The notes: generated from the letters alone by a model not told the origin. Shown: positions 1 to 8,522, counted from the stretch's first letter. The stretch: DNA of 64,000 bases from Kibdelosporangium philippinense (GCF_021390435.2 NZ_JAJVCN010000004.1:786501-850500); one strand, 5' to 3'. Program-made: numbers and translations.

Positions 1-963
1 ACCATACGGCGCACGAGCACAGACGAACACGTGCCGGGTATCGGTCTTGGGGCGCCAGCCAACTAGGTATGACACGATCGCCTGCCCGACATCGCTGGGC
101 AGCGGCAGACGCTCACAGCGTGGGCCTTTGCCCGTGATGGTCAGCTCGCCGCGGCGCCAATCGATATCCTCCAACCGCAGCGCGGCGATTTCTCCGATGC
201 GCAACCCCAGCCGCGACAACATGGTCAGGATCGCAAAATCTCGCTGACCTATCTCGGTTTCCAAGTCACACGACGCCAACAGGGCCCTCACCTGCCCGCT
301 AGGCAAAGCTTTCGGCAGCCCGGCCAACTTCCACCGAGCCATGGTCGGCACCGCGCTAGCCAGCCCAACCGGAATAGCCCCGGCAACCTGCAGGTACCGC
401 AACAACGATCGCAGCGCGGGCACCAGATGCGCCAACGACCGAGGAGCCTGGCGCGCCTGCTCAACCACAAACTCGGTGATCTCACCGGCGGTCAACTGCT
501 CCAGCCCGCCTTGGCCATCACGCATCCGGCACTCCACAAAGGGCCGGACCGCACACACGTTCCGCTCGATAGACCGAGCAGCAAGACCTCGCTCCGCTGC
601 CTCGTACTCCGCATACCGCCTCAGCAGCGCGTCAGCAGCCGTCACCACGTGGCCGGCCGGAGCGGCCAGCGGCACCCCGATCGACCGCAAATACTCCAAC
701 AATGCCGCCCACGACCCAGCCTTCCAATCCTTGAACCGCCCGTCCACGCACTGCGCCGCGATGAACGCCTCCACCGTTGCCGGACCAAACTCGGTGATCT
801 CAAGCCCTGTTGTCTGCATCCACTGACTCAGGTGGATCACGCGTCGCTGGTGTGTCCGCACCGCCGTCGGCACGTACCCCTTATGCCCCAACCATTTGGT
901 GAAACCTTCCTCAAACGGCATCAACGGGCCGGATATCTCCAGCCGTGCACGAGACCACGTCAC
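1..963 (-). CDS. tyrosine recombinase / phage-type integrase, C-terminus off the left edge
   Basis: This is a site-specific tyrosine recombinase that would cut and rejoin DNA at paired core sites. The reading frame is open for 321 codons from a GTG at 961-963, which has a GGAGG ribosome site seven bases upstream, to the window edge. Residues about 10-100 and 105-195 look like SAM-like and core-binding helical domains. The catalytic domain starts near residue 215 and contains the first catalytic Arg (about R255, in LGLRIGEIAALR) and the beta-hairpin Lys (about K279, in TITGKGP). The second Arg, the His and the Tyr nucleophile lie beyond the edge and cannot be checked. A cluster of 11-bp repeats lies 120-175 bp upstream. 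Single phage integrase versus one member of a recombinase trio cannot be decided here. Confidence 0.9.
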   Translation of the reverse strand, partial: MTWSRARLEISGPLMPFEEGFTKWLGHKGYVPTAVRTHQRRVIHLSQWMQTTGLEITEFGPATVEAFIAAQCVDGRFKDWKAGSWAALLEYLRSIGVPLAAPAGHVVTAADALLRRYAEYEAAERGLAARSIERNVCAVRPFVECRMRDGQGGLEQLTAGEITEFVVEQARQAPRSLAHLVPALRSLLRYLQVAGAIPVGLASAVPTMARWKLAGLPKALPSGQVRALLASCDLETEIGQRDFAILTMLSRLGLRIGEIAALRLEDIDWRRGELTITGKGPRCERLPLPSDVGQAIVSYLVGWRPKTDTRHVFVCARAPYG

Positions 964-1084
964 GATCTTTCCTCCCGTCTGAACCTGGCACTGACCCAGG
1001 CGGGAAAACCCACGGCGCATGACGCAGACTTATGCGGACCTCACTCGAATGGCCGCACTTCCGAACAGGCACAACACAACCAAG

Positions 1085-1138
1085 ATCGGCATAAACAGAC
1101 CATCGGCATAAGATGCCTTATGCCGATATCGACATAAG
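1085..1138. repeat. cluster of 11-bp direct/inverted repeats upstream of the recombinase
   Basis: The core is ATCGGCATAAG (1102-1112), a 4-nt spacer, and its exact reverse complement CTTATGCCGAT (1117-1127). It is flanked by a 10/11 direct copy at 1085-1095 and a one-mismatch copy ATCGACATAAG at 1128-1138 that abuts the inverted copy. A weaker inverted copy is at 1029-1039. Arms of about 11 bp around a short spacer are the format of tyrosine-recombinase core sites. The inference is that this is a binding or crossover region, or the terminus of the element carrying the recombinase. Confidence 0.55.
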
Positions 1139-1172
1139 TCGTCGCCGGTGAGGCGGCTGTAGGGGCTGTTGA

Positions 1173-1457
1173 TCATCGCGCGGTCCGGATGATGTCGTGG
1201 TAGGGCTGGTCGTCGAACTCGGCCGAAATGGCCTTCCGGCCATGGGTTGCCAGTGACCACGTGTGGTCGGTTTCGGCGTTGGCCAGGCATGCGAGACAGG
1301 TGACGTGAAGCTGGTCATCGGTCTCGCGGATGCGGCTGGTCTCGGCGGAAAGTGTGTGTTGGCCGCGGCGGCAGCGGGTGGGTATGACGACTTGGGTTCC
1401 GTGCGCCGTGGTGCGGTAGCGGGCGGTAGCATGCGGTGTGGTGGCGGAGGTCGTCAT
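1173..1457 (-). CDS. small Cys/His hypothetical protein
   Basis: This 94-aa protein has no named function. It carries a C-x4-H pair (C29, H34, in RCRRGQH) and a C-x2-C pair (C54, C57, in CLAC), which together could bind one zinc. The N-terminal 25 residues are Thr/Ala/His-rich and probably disordered. It is on the same strand as the upstream-edge recombinase, 209 bp before it, with the repeat cluster between them, so it may belong to the same mobile element. No signal peptide or membrane segment is visible. A nucleic-acid-binding role is plausible but unproven. Confidence 0.6.
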   Translation of the reverse strand: MTTSATTPHATARYRTTAHGTQVVIPTRCRRGQHTLSAETSRIRETDDQLHVTCLACLANAETDHTWSLATHGRKAISAEFDDQPYHDIIRTAR

Positions 1458-1977
1458 GGGGATGGATCGTAGCGGCTGTCGAACATACGTTCTAGGTGAT
1501 CCGGTGTGTCGTGAACGCCGTGCAGGCCTGTCGGCGTGTCGTGCTTAGCGGGTGCACGGCCGGGTGATGTCGACCAGCGGTCCTGCGGTACTTCTTTGTC
1601 CTGTGTGGAGAGTTGGATTTCGGCTCTGGTTTATTGGGATCAGCGGTGGTGGTCTGCGGTTGCCGTTGGTGACCTCTGTGTTACCCGCGTGGGTCTGGAT
1701 GTGGCGCCCCATCTTCGGGACGTGAAATGGGAGCGACGATTCGCAGTCCGAAGTAGACAGTGGAGATGGATTGCGCAGTCCATCCGTGGCCAAAAGCGGG
1801 CGGAAAACCCAGCCGTCAGGCTTCTACAAGACTGTCGCAAGGGCGCTCCTGGACGATTGCTGAAACCGTTTTTGGCGTCAATGTCAGGAGCTTGAAGTCC
1901 TGCTAGCATGGAAGGTTGGGTTGCTCCGCGTAGCTGGGGGGTTGCGGGGAGCGAATGACCTAAGGGGGTGCGTTGCC
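1458..1977. other. 520-bp stretch with no supportable gene
   Basis: Base composition is more mixed than in the neighbouring genes. The open frames here on both strands have no recognisable domain, weak starts and poor codon bias. No tRNA, terminator or clear operator was seen. Confidence 0.5.
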
Positions 1978-2085
1978 ATGACGCTTATCTCGGGCACTCG
2001 AAGCAGACATCCATCCACGTTCGGGATTCTGGGCCCGTTACGCGTCATGAACGCCGCGGCGGGTGTTCGAAGCCTGGCTGGATGA
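1978..2085 (+). pseudogene. remnant of a SARP-type regulator N-terminus
   Basis: A well-placed GGGGG ribosome site precedes an ATG and 35 codons containing FGILGPLRV, the opening strand of the BTAD/SARP (AfsR-like) DNA-binding domain. The frame then stops at TGA without any of the winged-helix residues that should follow. It is best explained as the 5' stub of a deleted SARP regulator. A second broken SARP gene lies 1.1 kb downstream. The remnant is short, so the call rests mainly on the strand-1 motif. Confidence 0.4.
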
Positions 2086-2136
2086 TATCGGGCCGAAAAG
2101 GACCTTCGGACATCAGCTCAGCGATGACCGAAGTGG

Positions 2137-2550
2137 CTACAAGGCGCCGGATTCAAGACGCAGGGCCGCGCCGACGTCCGGCACCAAAGAAAGAATCTGC
2201 CCCAGTCCGGTCACGTCGATCGACCGTTTCACGGCCGCACTGCCCACCGCGATATGCAGCTTCTTTCGCAGCCGCATCGCTTTCTCCTGCGCCTCAACCA
2301 AAACCGCGAGGCCGGGCGAGGCAAGGAAGGTGACGCCGGCGAGGTCGATCACCACTGAAGTCGGCTGCCGGTGCAAAGCCTCGTGCACCTTCTCGGCAAA
2401 GGTGGTCTGGGTGGCCAGATCGATGGCTCCACTCGCGGACACGACGACCGCGTGCTCCTGCTGCTCGACCACGCAGTCAAAGTTCGCGCGTTTCGCCTGC
2501 TCAGTCACGATGTTGTCCCGTCTGGTCGGCGCACGGCGATCGGTAGACAC
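2137..2550 (-). CDS. STAS-domain anti-sigma factor antagonist
   Basis: This 137-aa protein has one STAS domain (about residues 30-128), the fold of SpoIIAA/RsbV-type antagonists that bind anti-sigma kinases in the cytoplasm. The landmark motif reads VIDLAGVTFLASPGLAVLV. The usual D-S-S/T-G-L around the phospho-acceptor is A-S-P-G-L here, so the first serine remains but the following position is Pro. No anti-sigma kinase or sigma gene is nearby, so it is an orphan partner. The GTG at 2548-2550 follows a GGGGAT stretch. An internal GTG 14 codons later (before TEQAK) is an alternative start. Confidence 0.85.
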   Translation of the reverse strand: MSTDRRAPTRRDNIVTEQAKRANFDCVVEQQEHAVVVSASGAIDLATQTTFAEKVHEALHRQPTSVVIDLAGVTFLASPGLAVLVEAQEKAMRLRKKLHIAVGSAAVKRSIDVTGLGQILSLVPDVGAALRLESGAL

Positions 2551-2623
2551 TGATTATCCCCGAAACATCCGAGGATCACACCGTCGTTTGGCTGACAGGG
2601 CTCTGACCTGGGGCAAGCCCGGG

Positions 2624-2629
2624 TATTCT
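2624..2629 (+). promoter_or_regulatory. probable -10 element of a leaderless gene
   Basis: TATTCT lies seven bases before the GTG at 2637 and there is no ribosome-binding sequence between them. This is the usual arrangement for leaderless transcription in actinomycetes. No convincing -35 was identified. Confidence 0.4.
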
Positions 2630-2636
2630 GCGTTGC

Positions 2637-3047
2637 GTGAAACGGGCGGATGTCGACGCGGTGCTGCGCGAGTTCGAGGATGTCGTGCGGGACTCCGGTT
2701 TCACCGGCAGCCGTGGGAACTACCGAACCGCTGACGGGGTGCACGTCAAGGTGCTGCTCGACAAGTTCGGCTGGGATCCCGAGCTCGGGTGGGGGTTCTT
2801 GCTGGATGTCGAGGACCGGTCCCGCCGGGATGAGTGGGGCAATGTTCCTCCTGAGGCCCGGTTTCAGATTCAGCCGCACAGCTTGGCGAAGGGGCGTAAG
2901 GCTCTTGGAGAGTTGTACGCGGACAATCCCGTGCTTCGCAGCCGGTTGAAGAGTGGCTGGTTCGCTTTTGATCACGCGGAACGGTTGCGGGCCGTTCTTG
3001 GGCTGGTTCTCGGCCCTGCTTTGACGCTGGCTGCTCGCCCTGCGTGA
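2637..3047 (+). CDS. DUF4304-like hypothetical protein
   Basis: This is a 136-aa cytoplasmic protein. Its first 110 residues have the layout of DUF4304-type proteins: an N-terminal helix, the aromatic GWDPELGWGF segment, then a charged helix ending near W107. No enzyme motif, signal peptide or membrane helix is visible. The GTG start has no Shine-Dalgarno but sits seven bases after a TATTCT box, suggesting a leaderless mRNA. It diverges from the STAS gene across an 86-bp gap. The function is unknown. Confidence 0.65.
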   Translation: MKRADVDAVLREFEDVVRDSGFTGSRGNYRTADGVHVKVLLDKFGWDPELGWGFLLDVEDRSRRDEWGNVPPEARFQIQPHSLAKGRKALGELYADNPVLRSRLKSGWFAFDHAERLRAVLGLVLGPALTLAARPA

Positions 3048-3167
3048 GCCGGTGCCGAGATTCCGCTGACCGCCCGCCCGGCCGGGGGAAACGACCTTGC
3101 GGTGGGGAATTAGGCGGCATCGGAGGGTTCGGCGTGCTTGGCCTGACGATCACCTGGAGCCCACCGC

Positions 3168-3721
3168 ATGGAGTTCCGGCTGTTGGGGGGGTACAGCTGC
3201 AGGCAGGCGGCAGGTTGCTGGATGTGGGAACGCCGCGGCAACAGGCTGTTCTGGCTGTGCTCGCGGTCGACGTGGGCCGCCCTGTGCCGGTCGAGACGTT
3301 GGTCGACCGGGTATGGAGCGGCGCGCCGCCGGTCGAGGCCCGTAACGTCCTCCACTCGCATCTCAGCCGGATCCGGGCGCTGTTGAAGAACACTGGGGCC
3401 GCGGCGAGGATCGAGCGCAGGAACGCGGGTTACGTGCTGGACATCGATCCGGACGTGGTGGACACGCACAGGTTCGCCCGTCTGGTGGACACGCGCGGAA
3501 CCGACGCGGACCGGGCGGCGGCGTTGACCGAGGCGCTCAGCTAATGGCGCGGAACGCCGCTTGCCGGGCTATCCGGCGAGTGGGTGACGCAGGTGCGGGA
3601 GAGCTGGTACTGGCGCCGCCTTGACGCGATCGTCCGATGGGGTGAGGTCGAACTGAAACAAGGGCGACCCGGTGCCGTGATCGCCACGATCCCGGATCTG
3701 ATTGTTCGACCAGTTCCGTGA
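3168..3721 (+). pseudogene. broken SARP (BTAD-family) transcriptional activator
   Basis: The ATG at 3168 has a GGAG ribosome site and begins MEFRLLG, the start of SARP activators of secondary metabolism. The frame is then lost in a run of seven G (3184-3190). One extra G restores a full DNA-binding domain in the next frame, including TPRQQAVLAVLAVD and the winged-helix segment ending in YVLDIDPD. A TAA at 3541-3543 replaces the Leu of the usual LWRGTPLAG, after which WRGTPLAGLSGEW continues in the same frame to a final stop at 3719. The BTAD helical repeats beyond are missing. The homopolymer shift may be a sequencing error, but the stop and truncation indicate true decay. Confidence 0.75.
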
Positions 3722-3787
3722 CCGCGGCCTGATGTTCCTCGACGACGTATTCGCGCTTTCCCTTGCTCTCCCCGCGACACCAGGACG

Positions 3788-4717
3788 CTAGGCGTTCGCA
3801 CGCCGCAGGCGTTCGGCAGCTTGCTCTCGGACGGCCTCACGGGACACCGGGGCGGTACCGTGCAGTGACTCCCAACGGGCGTTGTGCACTGGCGTCCACA
3901 GGCTGGCCGCCCACGCGATTTCCTGCTCTTCCGCAGTGAACCGGCGACCCCGAAGGTCCTGATAGGTCGCAAGGAACGCGGCCGAACTCTCGATCGGAGC
4001 AAGCGTCGGTGGCCCGGAGTTGGCGAAAGCGCCAGACGCCGCACCCACCAAGGCCGCCTCTGGCTGCCATGCCAGACTGTCCCAGTCATGGACGGCCCAC
4101 AGGTCACCATTGCGCCAGCGGAGGTTCTGCGCTTCGAAGTCGCCGTGACCCAGCACGCACGGCAGGTCCGCGGCCAGCAGCCGCTTGCGGACCCGGTTGG
4201 CCGTCTCGATCACGTGCTCGGGCACCACGCTCTGGTCCTGCTCATCCAGGAAACCAATCGCGGGCCACAGCTCGGAATCCGCGTGATCCCACCGTATCCA
4301 GCGAGGATTCGGCAGCGGCGGATCGACAGCCAGGTCAGCCAGTTCGGTCATCAGCCGCGCGAACACAGCCGCGTAACGCTCGGCGACATCCGAGGACTCG
4401 CCGAGCAGCATTTCGCCGCCAGGCAACGACTCCTCGGCATGGACAACCAACGTGCCGACGCTAACGGCGAGCGTGATCGGCCGTGCGCAAGGAAATCCTC
4501 GTTCCGCCAGCCAGGCTTGCGCGGCGACGCACGACGCCTCGCGGCCCTCGTCCTCGCGCGCTTTCACCACGATGTCGCGCCCACCCGCTAACCGAAGCCC
4601 GTAGACCGCTGAAATCGACCGCAGCTCGAACAGGACGCTGATCGGCTCGTGTCCTAACTGGTCAACGCACCAGGACCGCAGCCAGTCCGGTAGATCGGTC
4701 CCCGGGCCTGCGTTCAT
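3788..4717 (-). CDS. aminoglycoside phosphotransferase (APH) family kinase-like protein
   Basis: This 309-aa cytoplasmic protein has the APH/choline-kinase fold. The nucleotide-binding N-lobe has VVKAR with the ATP-binding Lys, and the C-lobe has the Brenner motif HGDFEAQN followed by the metal-binding HDWDSLAW. The substrate cannot be predicted; the family phosphorylates aminoglycosides, macrolides or small alcohols. The start ATG overlaps the TGA of the upstream MHS transporter (ATGA), so the two are translationally coupled, and kinase and transporter may act on the same compound. A longer open frame runs upstream but overlaps the transporter out of frame and is not coding. Confidence 0.9.
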   Translation of the reverse strand: MNAGPGTDLPDWLRSWCVDQLGHEPISVLFELRSISAVYGLRLAGGRDIVVKAREDEGREASCVAAQAWLAERGFPCARPITLAVSVGTLVVHAEESLPGGEMLLGESSDVAERYAAVFARLMTELADLAVDPPLPNPRWIRWDHADSELWPAIGFLDEQDQSVVPEHVIETANRVRKRLLAADLPCVLGHGDFEAQNLRWRNGDLWAVHDWDSLAWQPEAALVGAASGAFANSGPPTLAPIESSAAFLATYQDLRGRRFTAEEQEIAWAASLWTPVHNARWESLHGTAPVSREAVREQAAERLRRANA

Positions 4718-6009
4718 GGACTGGCCACGGCTGGCTGCGTGGTCAGCTGGTTGTCCTTGCTCTCCGCGATAGCCAGCATGCACACGAGGCTGAGCAGGCC
4801 GGTCGCGGACAGGTAGACGCCGATCGAATAGCTGCCGAACGAACTCGCCAGCTGGGTGGCCAGCAGTGGAGTGATCGCGCCGCCGAGCACACCGGCCAGG
4901 TTGTACGCCATCCCAGCGCCGGTGTACCGGTACTGCGTCGCGAAGATCTCCGGCAGCAAAGCACCGGCGGGACCGTAGGCCACGCCGACAACTCCGAGTG
5001 CGAGGCAGACCCCAAGGCCGAAAGACCATGCTGTCCCGATGTCCATGATGGGGAACAGCACGAACCCAAGCGCGACCGCCATTCCATTGCCCAGCAGCAT
5101 GAGTTTGCGGCGACCTACCCGGTCGGAGTAGATGGCCGAAACGACAGTCGTGGCCGCGAAACACAACCCGCCCACGATGCCGACAACGAGCACGGTCGGG
5201 CGGGACAGCTGCAGCTGCTGGGTTCCATAGCTCGTCAAGTACGTCACGCCGATGTAGAAGAACGCGAACAACATCGTCAACGCGCCCGCGCCAAGAATGA
5301 TCTCCTTCGGCTGCTTGCCAAGCACATCCACGAGCGGAATGCGCCGCGAAACAGGCTTGGCCTGACGGAAAACCGGAGTCTCCTCAATCGACAGACGCAC
5401 GTAAAGCCCAAGCCCGACAAGCAGAACACTGGCCAGGAACGGAATCCGCCATCCCCAAGCAAGGAAACTCGCGGTGCTCATGGACAAGCTAGTGTCCAGG
5501 AACGTCGCACTGGCAAGGATAAAGGCCAGGGATGGACCCAGTTGCGGGTACAACGCATACTTGCCACGCTGATTCGACGGCGCGTTCTCGGCGGCCAGCA
5601 GCGTCGCACCAGCCCATTCCCCGCCCACAGCGAGCCCCTGGCAGATACGCAGGATCACCAGCAACACAGGCGCCAGTCCGCCAATCGCCGACGTACTCGG
5701 CAACAGGCCGACAGCGACCGTGGCGATGCCCATCAGCAGCAGAGTCGAGATGAGCGTGCGTTTACGGCCGATCCGGTCGCCGAAGTGTCCGAACAGGATC
5801 GACCCGAATGGGCGAGCCACAAAGGCCACGCCGAACGTGGCGAAAGCGAGCGCGGTGCCCGCGGCCGCGCCGAGGGCAGGGAAGAAGATCTGGTTGAACA
5901 CCAGTGCGGCCGCGGTACCGTAGATGAAGAAGTCGTAGAACTCGATCGTCGTGCCGGTGAGGCTGGCGAACGCGACCCGCCTCATGGTCCTTGCCTGCTG
6001 CTCAGCCAT
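4714..6009 (-). CDS. MHS-family (metabolite:H+ symporter) MFS transporter
   Basis: This 431-aa inner-membrane protein has twelve predicted helices of the major facilitator superfamily. The opening FASLTGTTIEFYDFFIYG and the loop FGHFGDRIGRKRT are hallmarks of the metabolite:H+ symporter group (ShiA, KgtP and ProP relatives), which import small carboxylates or betaines with protons. The substrate is unknown. The ATG follows a good GGAG site. It is first in a two-gene operon with the APH-like kinase. A second MHS transporter lies at 30.7 kb, so this genome keeps several paralogues. Confidence 0.92.
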   Translation of the reverse strand: MAEQQARTMRRVAFASLTGTTIEFYDFFIYGTAAALVFNQIFFPALGAAAGTALAFATFGVAFVARPFGSILFGHFGDRIGRKRTLISTLLLMGIATVAVGLLPSTSAIGGLAPVLLVILRICQGLAVGGEWAGATLLAAENAPSNQRGKYALYPQLGPSLAFILASATFLDTSLSMSTASFLAWGWRIPFLASVLLVGLGLYVRLSIEETPVFRQAKPVSRRIPLVDVLGKQPKEIILGAGALTMLFAFFYIGVTYLTSYGTQQLQLSRPTVLVVGIVGGLCFAATTVVSAIYSDRVGRRKLMLLGNGMAVALGFVLFPIMDIGTAWSFGLGVCLALGVVGVAYGPAGALLPEIFATQYRYTGAGMAYNLAGVLGGAITPLLATQLASSFGSYSIGVYLSATGLLSLVCMLAIAESKDNQLTTQPAVASP

Positions 6010-6082
6010 GGGTCACTCCTTCTGACCCGTTGAATGGTCGCACGGCCGTCCAGCCCCGGCACCCTCGAACGTCTGTGCGGCC

Positions 6083-6922
6083 TTACAGGGTCTTGAGGAC
6101 CCGGATGCGGTCGGCCCTGATGCGCTTGGCGACCGCTGAGTCGAACGCGACGGTTTCGAATCCGTGCGGCACCGACGGGTGCAGGCGCAGTTCGGTGCTG
6201 ATTCCGGCGGCCATCGTGCGGCTGGCGTACTCGATGTTCTCGTTACGGAAGATGTCCAGCTCCAGTGCCTCCATGTAGAGCGGTGGCATGCCGGTCGCGT
6301 CGTTCATCCGGGCCGGGGCCGCGTAGGGGGAGAGGTCCGAGCTGCCGAACGCGTCCCCGAGCAGCGCTTGCCATGCGGTGATGTTGTCGTCGTAGGACCA
6401 CGTCGTCAGGCCCTCCAACACCGGGTCTGGTGTGGTGGTCCGGTCGTCGAGCATCGGGTAGATCAGGATCTGCTTGGCGATCGCTGGCCCGCCACGGTCG
6501 CGGGCCAGCAGAGCGAGCCCAGCGGCGACGCCTCCGCCACCGCTGTCGCCCATCACAGCGATCCGATTGGTGTCCACGCCAAGCTCGTCGGCATGATCCA
6601 CGAGCCAGGTCAGGCCCGCGTAAGCGTCCTCGAGCGGCTTGGGATGCGGGTACTCCGGTGCGAGCCGGTAGTCGACCGACAGGAACGAGACGCCGCTGGC
6701 GGAGACGTAGCGGCTGACCGTGCCGTCGTAAAGTTCGAGGCTGCTCAGGATCATGCCGCTGCCGTGCAGGAATACGACGGCAGGGCCAGGCTCGGCTCCG
6801 TCCTTTGTGTACCAACGGACCAGGATGGACGAACCGTCCGCCGACTTGGCGTGATAGTCGGTCTTCGTGACGTCCTTGGGAATCGGCTGGGCGACGTCGA
6901 TCATGGCGTGAACGGCGTTCAT
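6083..6922 (-). CDS. alpha/beta hydrolase, HSL-type esterase/lipase (5' end frameshifted)
   Basis: This is an esterase of the hormone-sensitive-lipase group. Its oxyanion motif is HGSG, the nucleophile elbow is GDSGGGG, and the catalytic His is near the C-terminus in VPHGF. The open frame starts at MNAVHAMID, but the true N-terminus appears to lie upstream. A GTG at 7030-7032 with a GGAG site opens a frame reading PLEIDPEVVAATVRLFGEG, then PVPVG, and one missing G near 6945 would join it to DVYTRRTAMNAVHAM. That gives the usual length of about 316 residues. The break may be a sequencing error in a G run. The substrate is unknown and it probably acts in the cytoplasm. Confidence 0.88.
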   Translation of the reverse strand: MNAVHAMIDVAQPIPKDVTKTDYHAKSADGSSILVRWYTKDGAEPGPAVVFLHGSGMILSSLELYDGTVSRYVSASGVSFLSVDYRLAPEYPHPKPLEDAYAGLTWLVDHADELGVDTNRIAVMGDSGGGGVAAGLALLARDRGGPAIAKQILIYPMLDDRTTTPDPVLEGLTTWSYDDNITAWQALLGDAFGSSDLSPYAAPARMNDATGMPPLYMEALELDIFRNENIEYASRTMAAGISTELRLHPSVPHGFETVAFDSAVAKRIRADRIRVLKTL

Positions 6923-7065
6923 CGCGGTCCGTCGCGTGTAGACATCCCGACCGGTACGGGCTTGAGCTCGACGCCCTCACCGAAGAGTCGCACGGTTGCC
7001 GCGACGACCTCCGGGTCGATCTCAAGTGGCACAGTGACTCCTTTGTCTCCGTGCTGAGCTGGCAA

Positions 7066-8013
7066 TCACTCAGCATCGGCCAGAAATGACGACAGCGCAT
7101 TGATGTACGCCTGTTGGTCCTCCCACATCGCCATATGCGCGCTGTTCGGGAACTCGACCCGCTTGGTGTGCGGAATGCCCTGTTCCAACGTGTCCGTGCA
7201 CGGTTCGGCGAACTCGTCGTAGCGTCCACGCGTCAGCAGTACGGGATTTTTGATCTGGCCAAGCTGTGCCGTGCGGTCCCAGTCTTTGAGGGTGCCATTC
7301 ACCACGAACTCGTTCGGGCCGTTCATCGTGGCGTACACCTGATTGCCGTCGAGATTGTCGAAACTCCGCTGTAGCGGCGCTGGATACGGTTGTGGCAGGC
7401 GGCACAAGAAGTTCGCGTAGAACACATTCACCGCATCGAGGTATTCAGGCGCGGTGAACTCGCCCTTCGCTTCGTAGTAATCCAGAGTTTGTTGTACGTC
7501 CTGCGGCAGAAGTGTGCGCAAATACCTGGTGCCCGCGACGAACTCCTCCATGCTGGACGACGTGCTGGCCAGCACAACGGCATGCACGCCACGGTGTTTA
7601 CGCGCCAGGTATTCGATGGCCAGCCAACCGCCCCACGAGTGTCCATACAGGTGGCACCGGTCCAAATTGAGCGCACACCTGACCGCGTCGAGCTCGGCGA
7701 TGGACCGGTCCAGCGTCCACAGCGACGGGTCGTCAGGTTTGTCCGAACGTCCGCAGCCGAGCTGGTCGTAGAACACGACAGTCCGGTCTTCGCCGAGCTG
7801 GCCTAGCGGTTCCAGGTAGTCGTGCCCGGCGCCTGGACCGCCGTGCAGAAGCAGCAACGGCGGGCGCCGGCCACTTCCGACGACGTTCACCCAGACTTTG
7901 CCGCCCGGAACCTCGACATATCGCTCGGACGACGCGAACGCGGATGTTGCTGTGGCAGCAGGCACGACCGCGAGGCTGGCGGCCGCGGTGAGTATTTTGC
8001 GGCGATTGAGCAC
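7066..8013 (-). CDS. secreted proline iminopeptidase-like alpha/beta hydrolase
   Basis: This 315-aa hydrolase of the proline-iminopeptidase (S33) group has HGGPGAG for the oxyanion hole, GHSWGG for the nucleophile elbow and a late catalytic His in NSAHMAM. The N-terminus (NRRKILTAAASLAVV) carries a twin-arginine-like pair and a hydrophobic segment ending at an Ala-rich cleavage region, so export is likely. The GTG at 8011-8013, with GGGAG upstream, gives this signal directly at the N-terminus; the frame further upstream lacks family sequence. It lies 33 bp upstream of the HSL-type esterase and may be cotranscribed with it. Confidence 0.88.
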   Translation of the reverse strand: MLNRRKILTAAASLAVVPAATATSAFASSERYVEVPGGKVWVNVVGSGRRPPLLLLHGGPGAGHDYLEPLGQLGEDRTVVFYDQLGCGRSDKPDDPSLWTLDRSIAELDAVRCALNLDRCHLYGHSWGGWLAIEYLARKHRGVHAVVLASTSSSMEEFVAGTRYLRTLLPQDVQQTLDYYEAKGEFTAPEYLDAVNVFYANFLCRLPQPYPAPLQRSFDNLDGNQVYATMNGPNEFVVNGTLKDWDRTAQLGQIKNPVLLTRGRYDEFAEPCTDTLEQGIPHTKRVEFPNSAHMAMWEDQQAYINALSSFLADAE

Positions 8014-8101
8014 TGTCCACTCCCGACACTCGGTTTCACCCGCGAATCTATGACAATGTTTCACGGGGTGCAGGATCAACCGTGCGGCGAGAACTGGCCG
8101 T

Positions 8102-8446
8102 TCAGTCCTGCGGCGCCTGCGCGAGAGACACCGCGTTCCCATCTGGGTCAAGGACAACGACGTGGCGCACGCCATTGCTGTACGTCTCCACCGGTTCGTG
8201 CGCGATGTCGTTTTTGGCGAGGCGCGCAAGGATTTCGTCGAGGTCGGTCACGCCAAGTGTGATCATGGCCTTGCCGACGCCGTCCGCCCGTACTTCTCGA
8301 TCATCGAGTACGACCCACGCGTTTTCGCCTACCTGCCACAGGTACTCCTCGCCGATGACCTCATCCGCGGGCCGCCCGAAGAAAACCTCGAACCACGGCA
8401 GTGTCCTCGTCAGGTCGCTCGCCGGGATGATGCTGTACAAGTCCAC
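8102..8446 (-). CDS. VOC (glyoxalase/bleomycin-resistance) superfamily protein
   Basis: This small cytoplasmic protein of 114 residues has paired beta-alpha-beta-beta-beta modules. It begins VDLYSIIPASDL and ends with HVVVLDPDGNAVSLAQ, where D-P-D-G-N is the family's terminal strand motif. The metal-binding Glu of true glyoxalases is not obvious, so a binding or resistance role is as likely as catalysis. The GTG at 8444-8446 is chosen because GGAG lies eight bases upstream. The neighbouring regulator at 8565 diverges from it. Confidence 0.82.
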   Translation of the reverse strand: MDLYSIIPASDLTRTLPWFEVFFGRPADEVIGEEYLWQVGENAWVVLDDREVRADGVGKAMITLGVTDLDEILARLAKNDIAHEPVETYSNGVRHVVVLDPDGNAVSLAQAPQD

Positions 8447-8504
8447 TTCGATCACTCCTTCTGGTCGCGTCGACAGATGGACCACTCGGCGCGCAGAAAC
8501 TCAT

Positions 8505-8522
8505 CGCTGTCCGCCGACAGCG
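8505..8522. promoter_or_regulatory. palindromic operator before the popR/clgR-like gene
   Basis: CGCTGTC, a 4-nt spacer and GACAGCG form a perfect 7-bp inverted repeat 43 bp before the regulator's ATG. The 12-mer GCCGACAGCGGA (8513-8524) recurs exactly upstream of the clpP pair at 10108-10119. The inference is that it is the binding site of the encoded regulator. Confidence 0.6.

Noticed and set aside
1536-1895. 119-codon plus-strand frame in the gene-poor gap
   Set aside because: No family resemblance, weak start and poor codon bias; not enough to call a gene.
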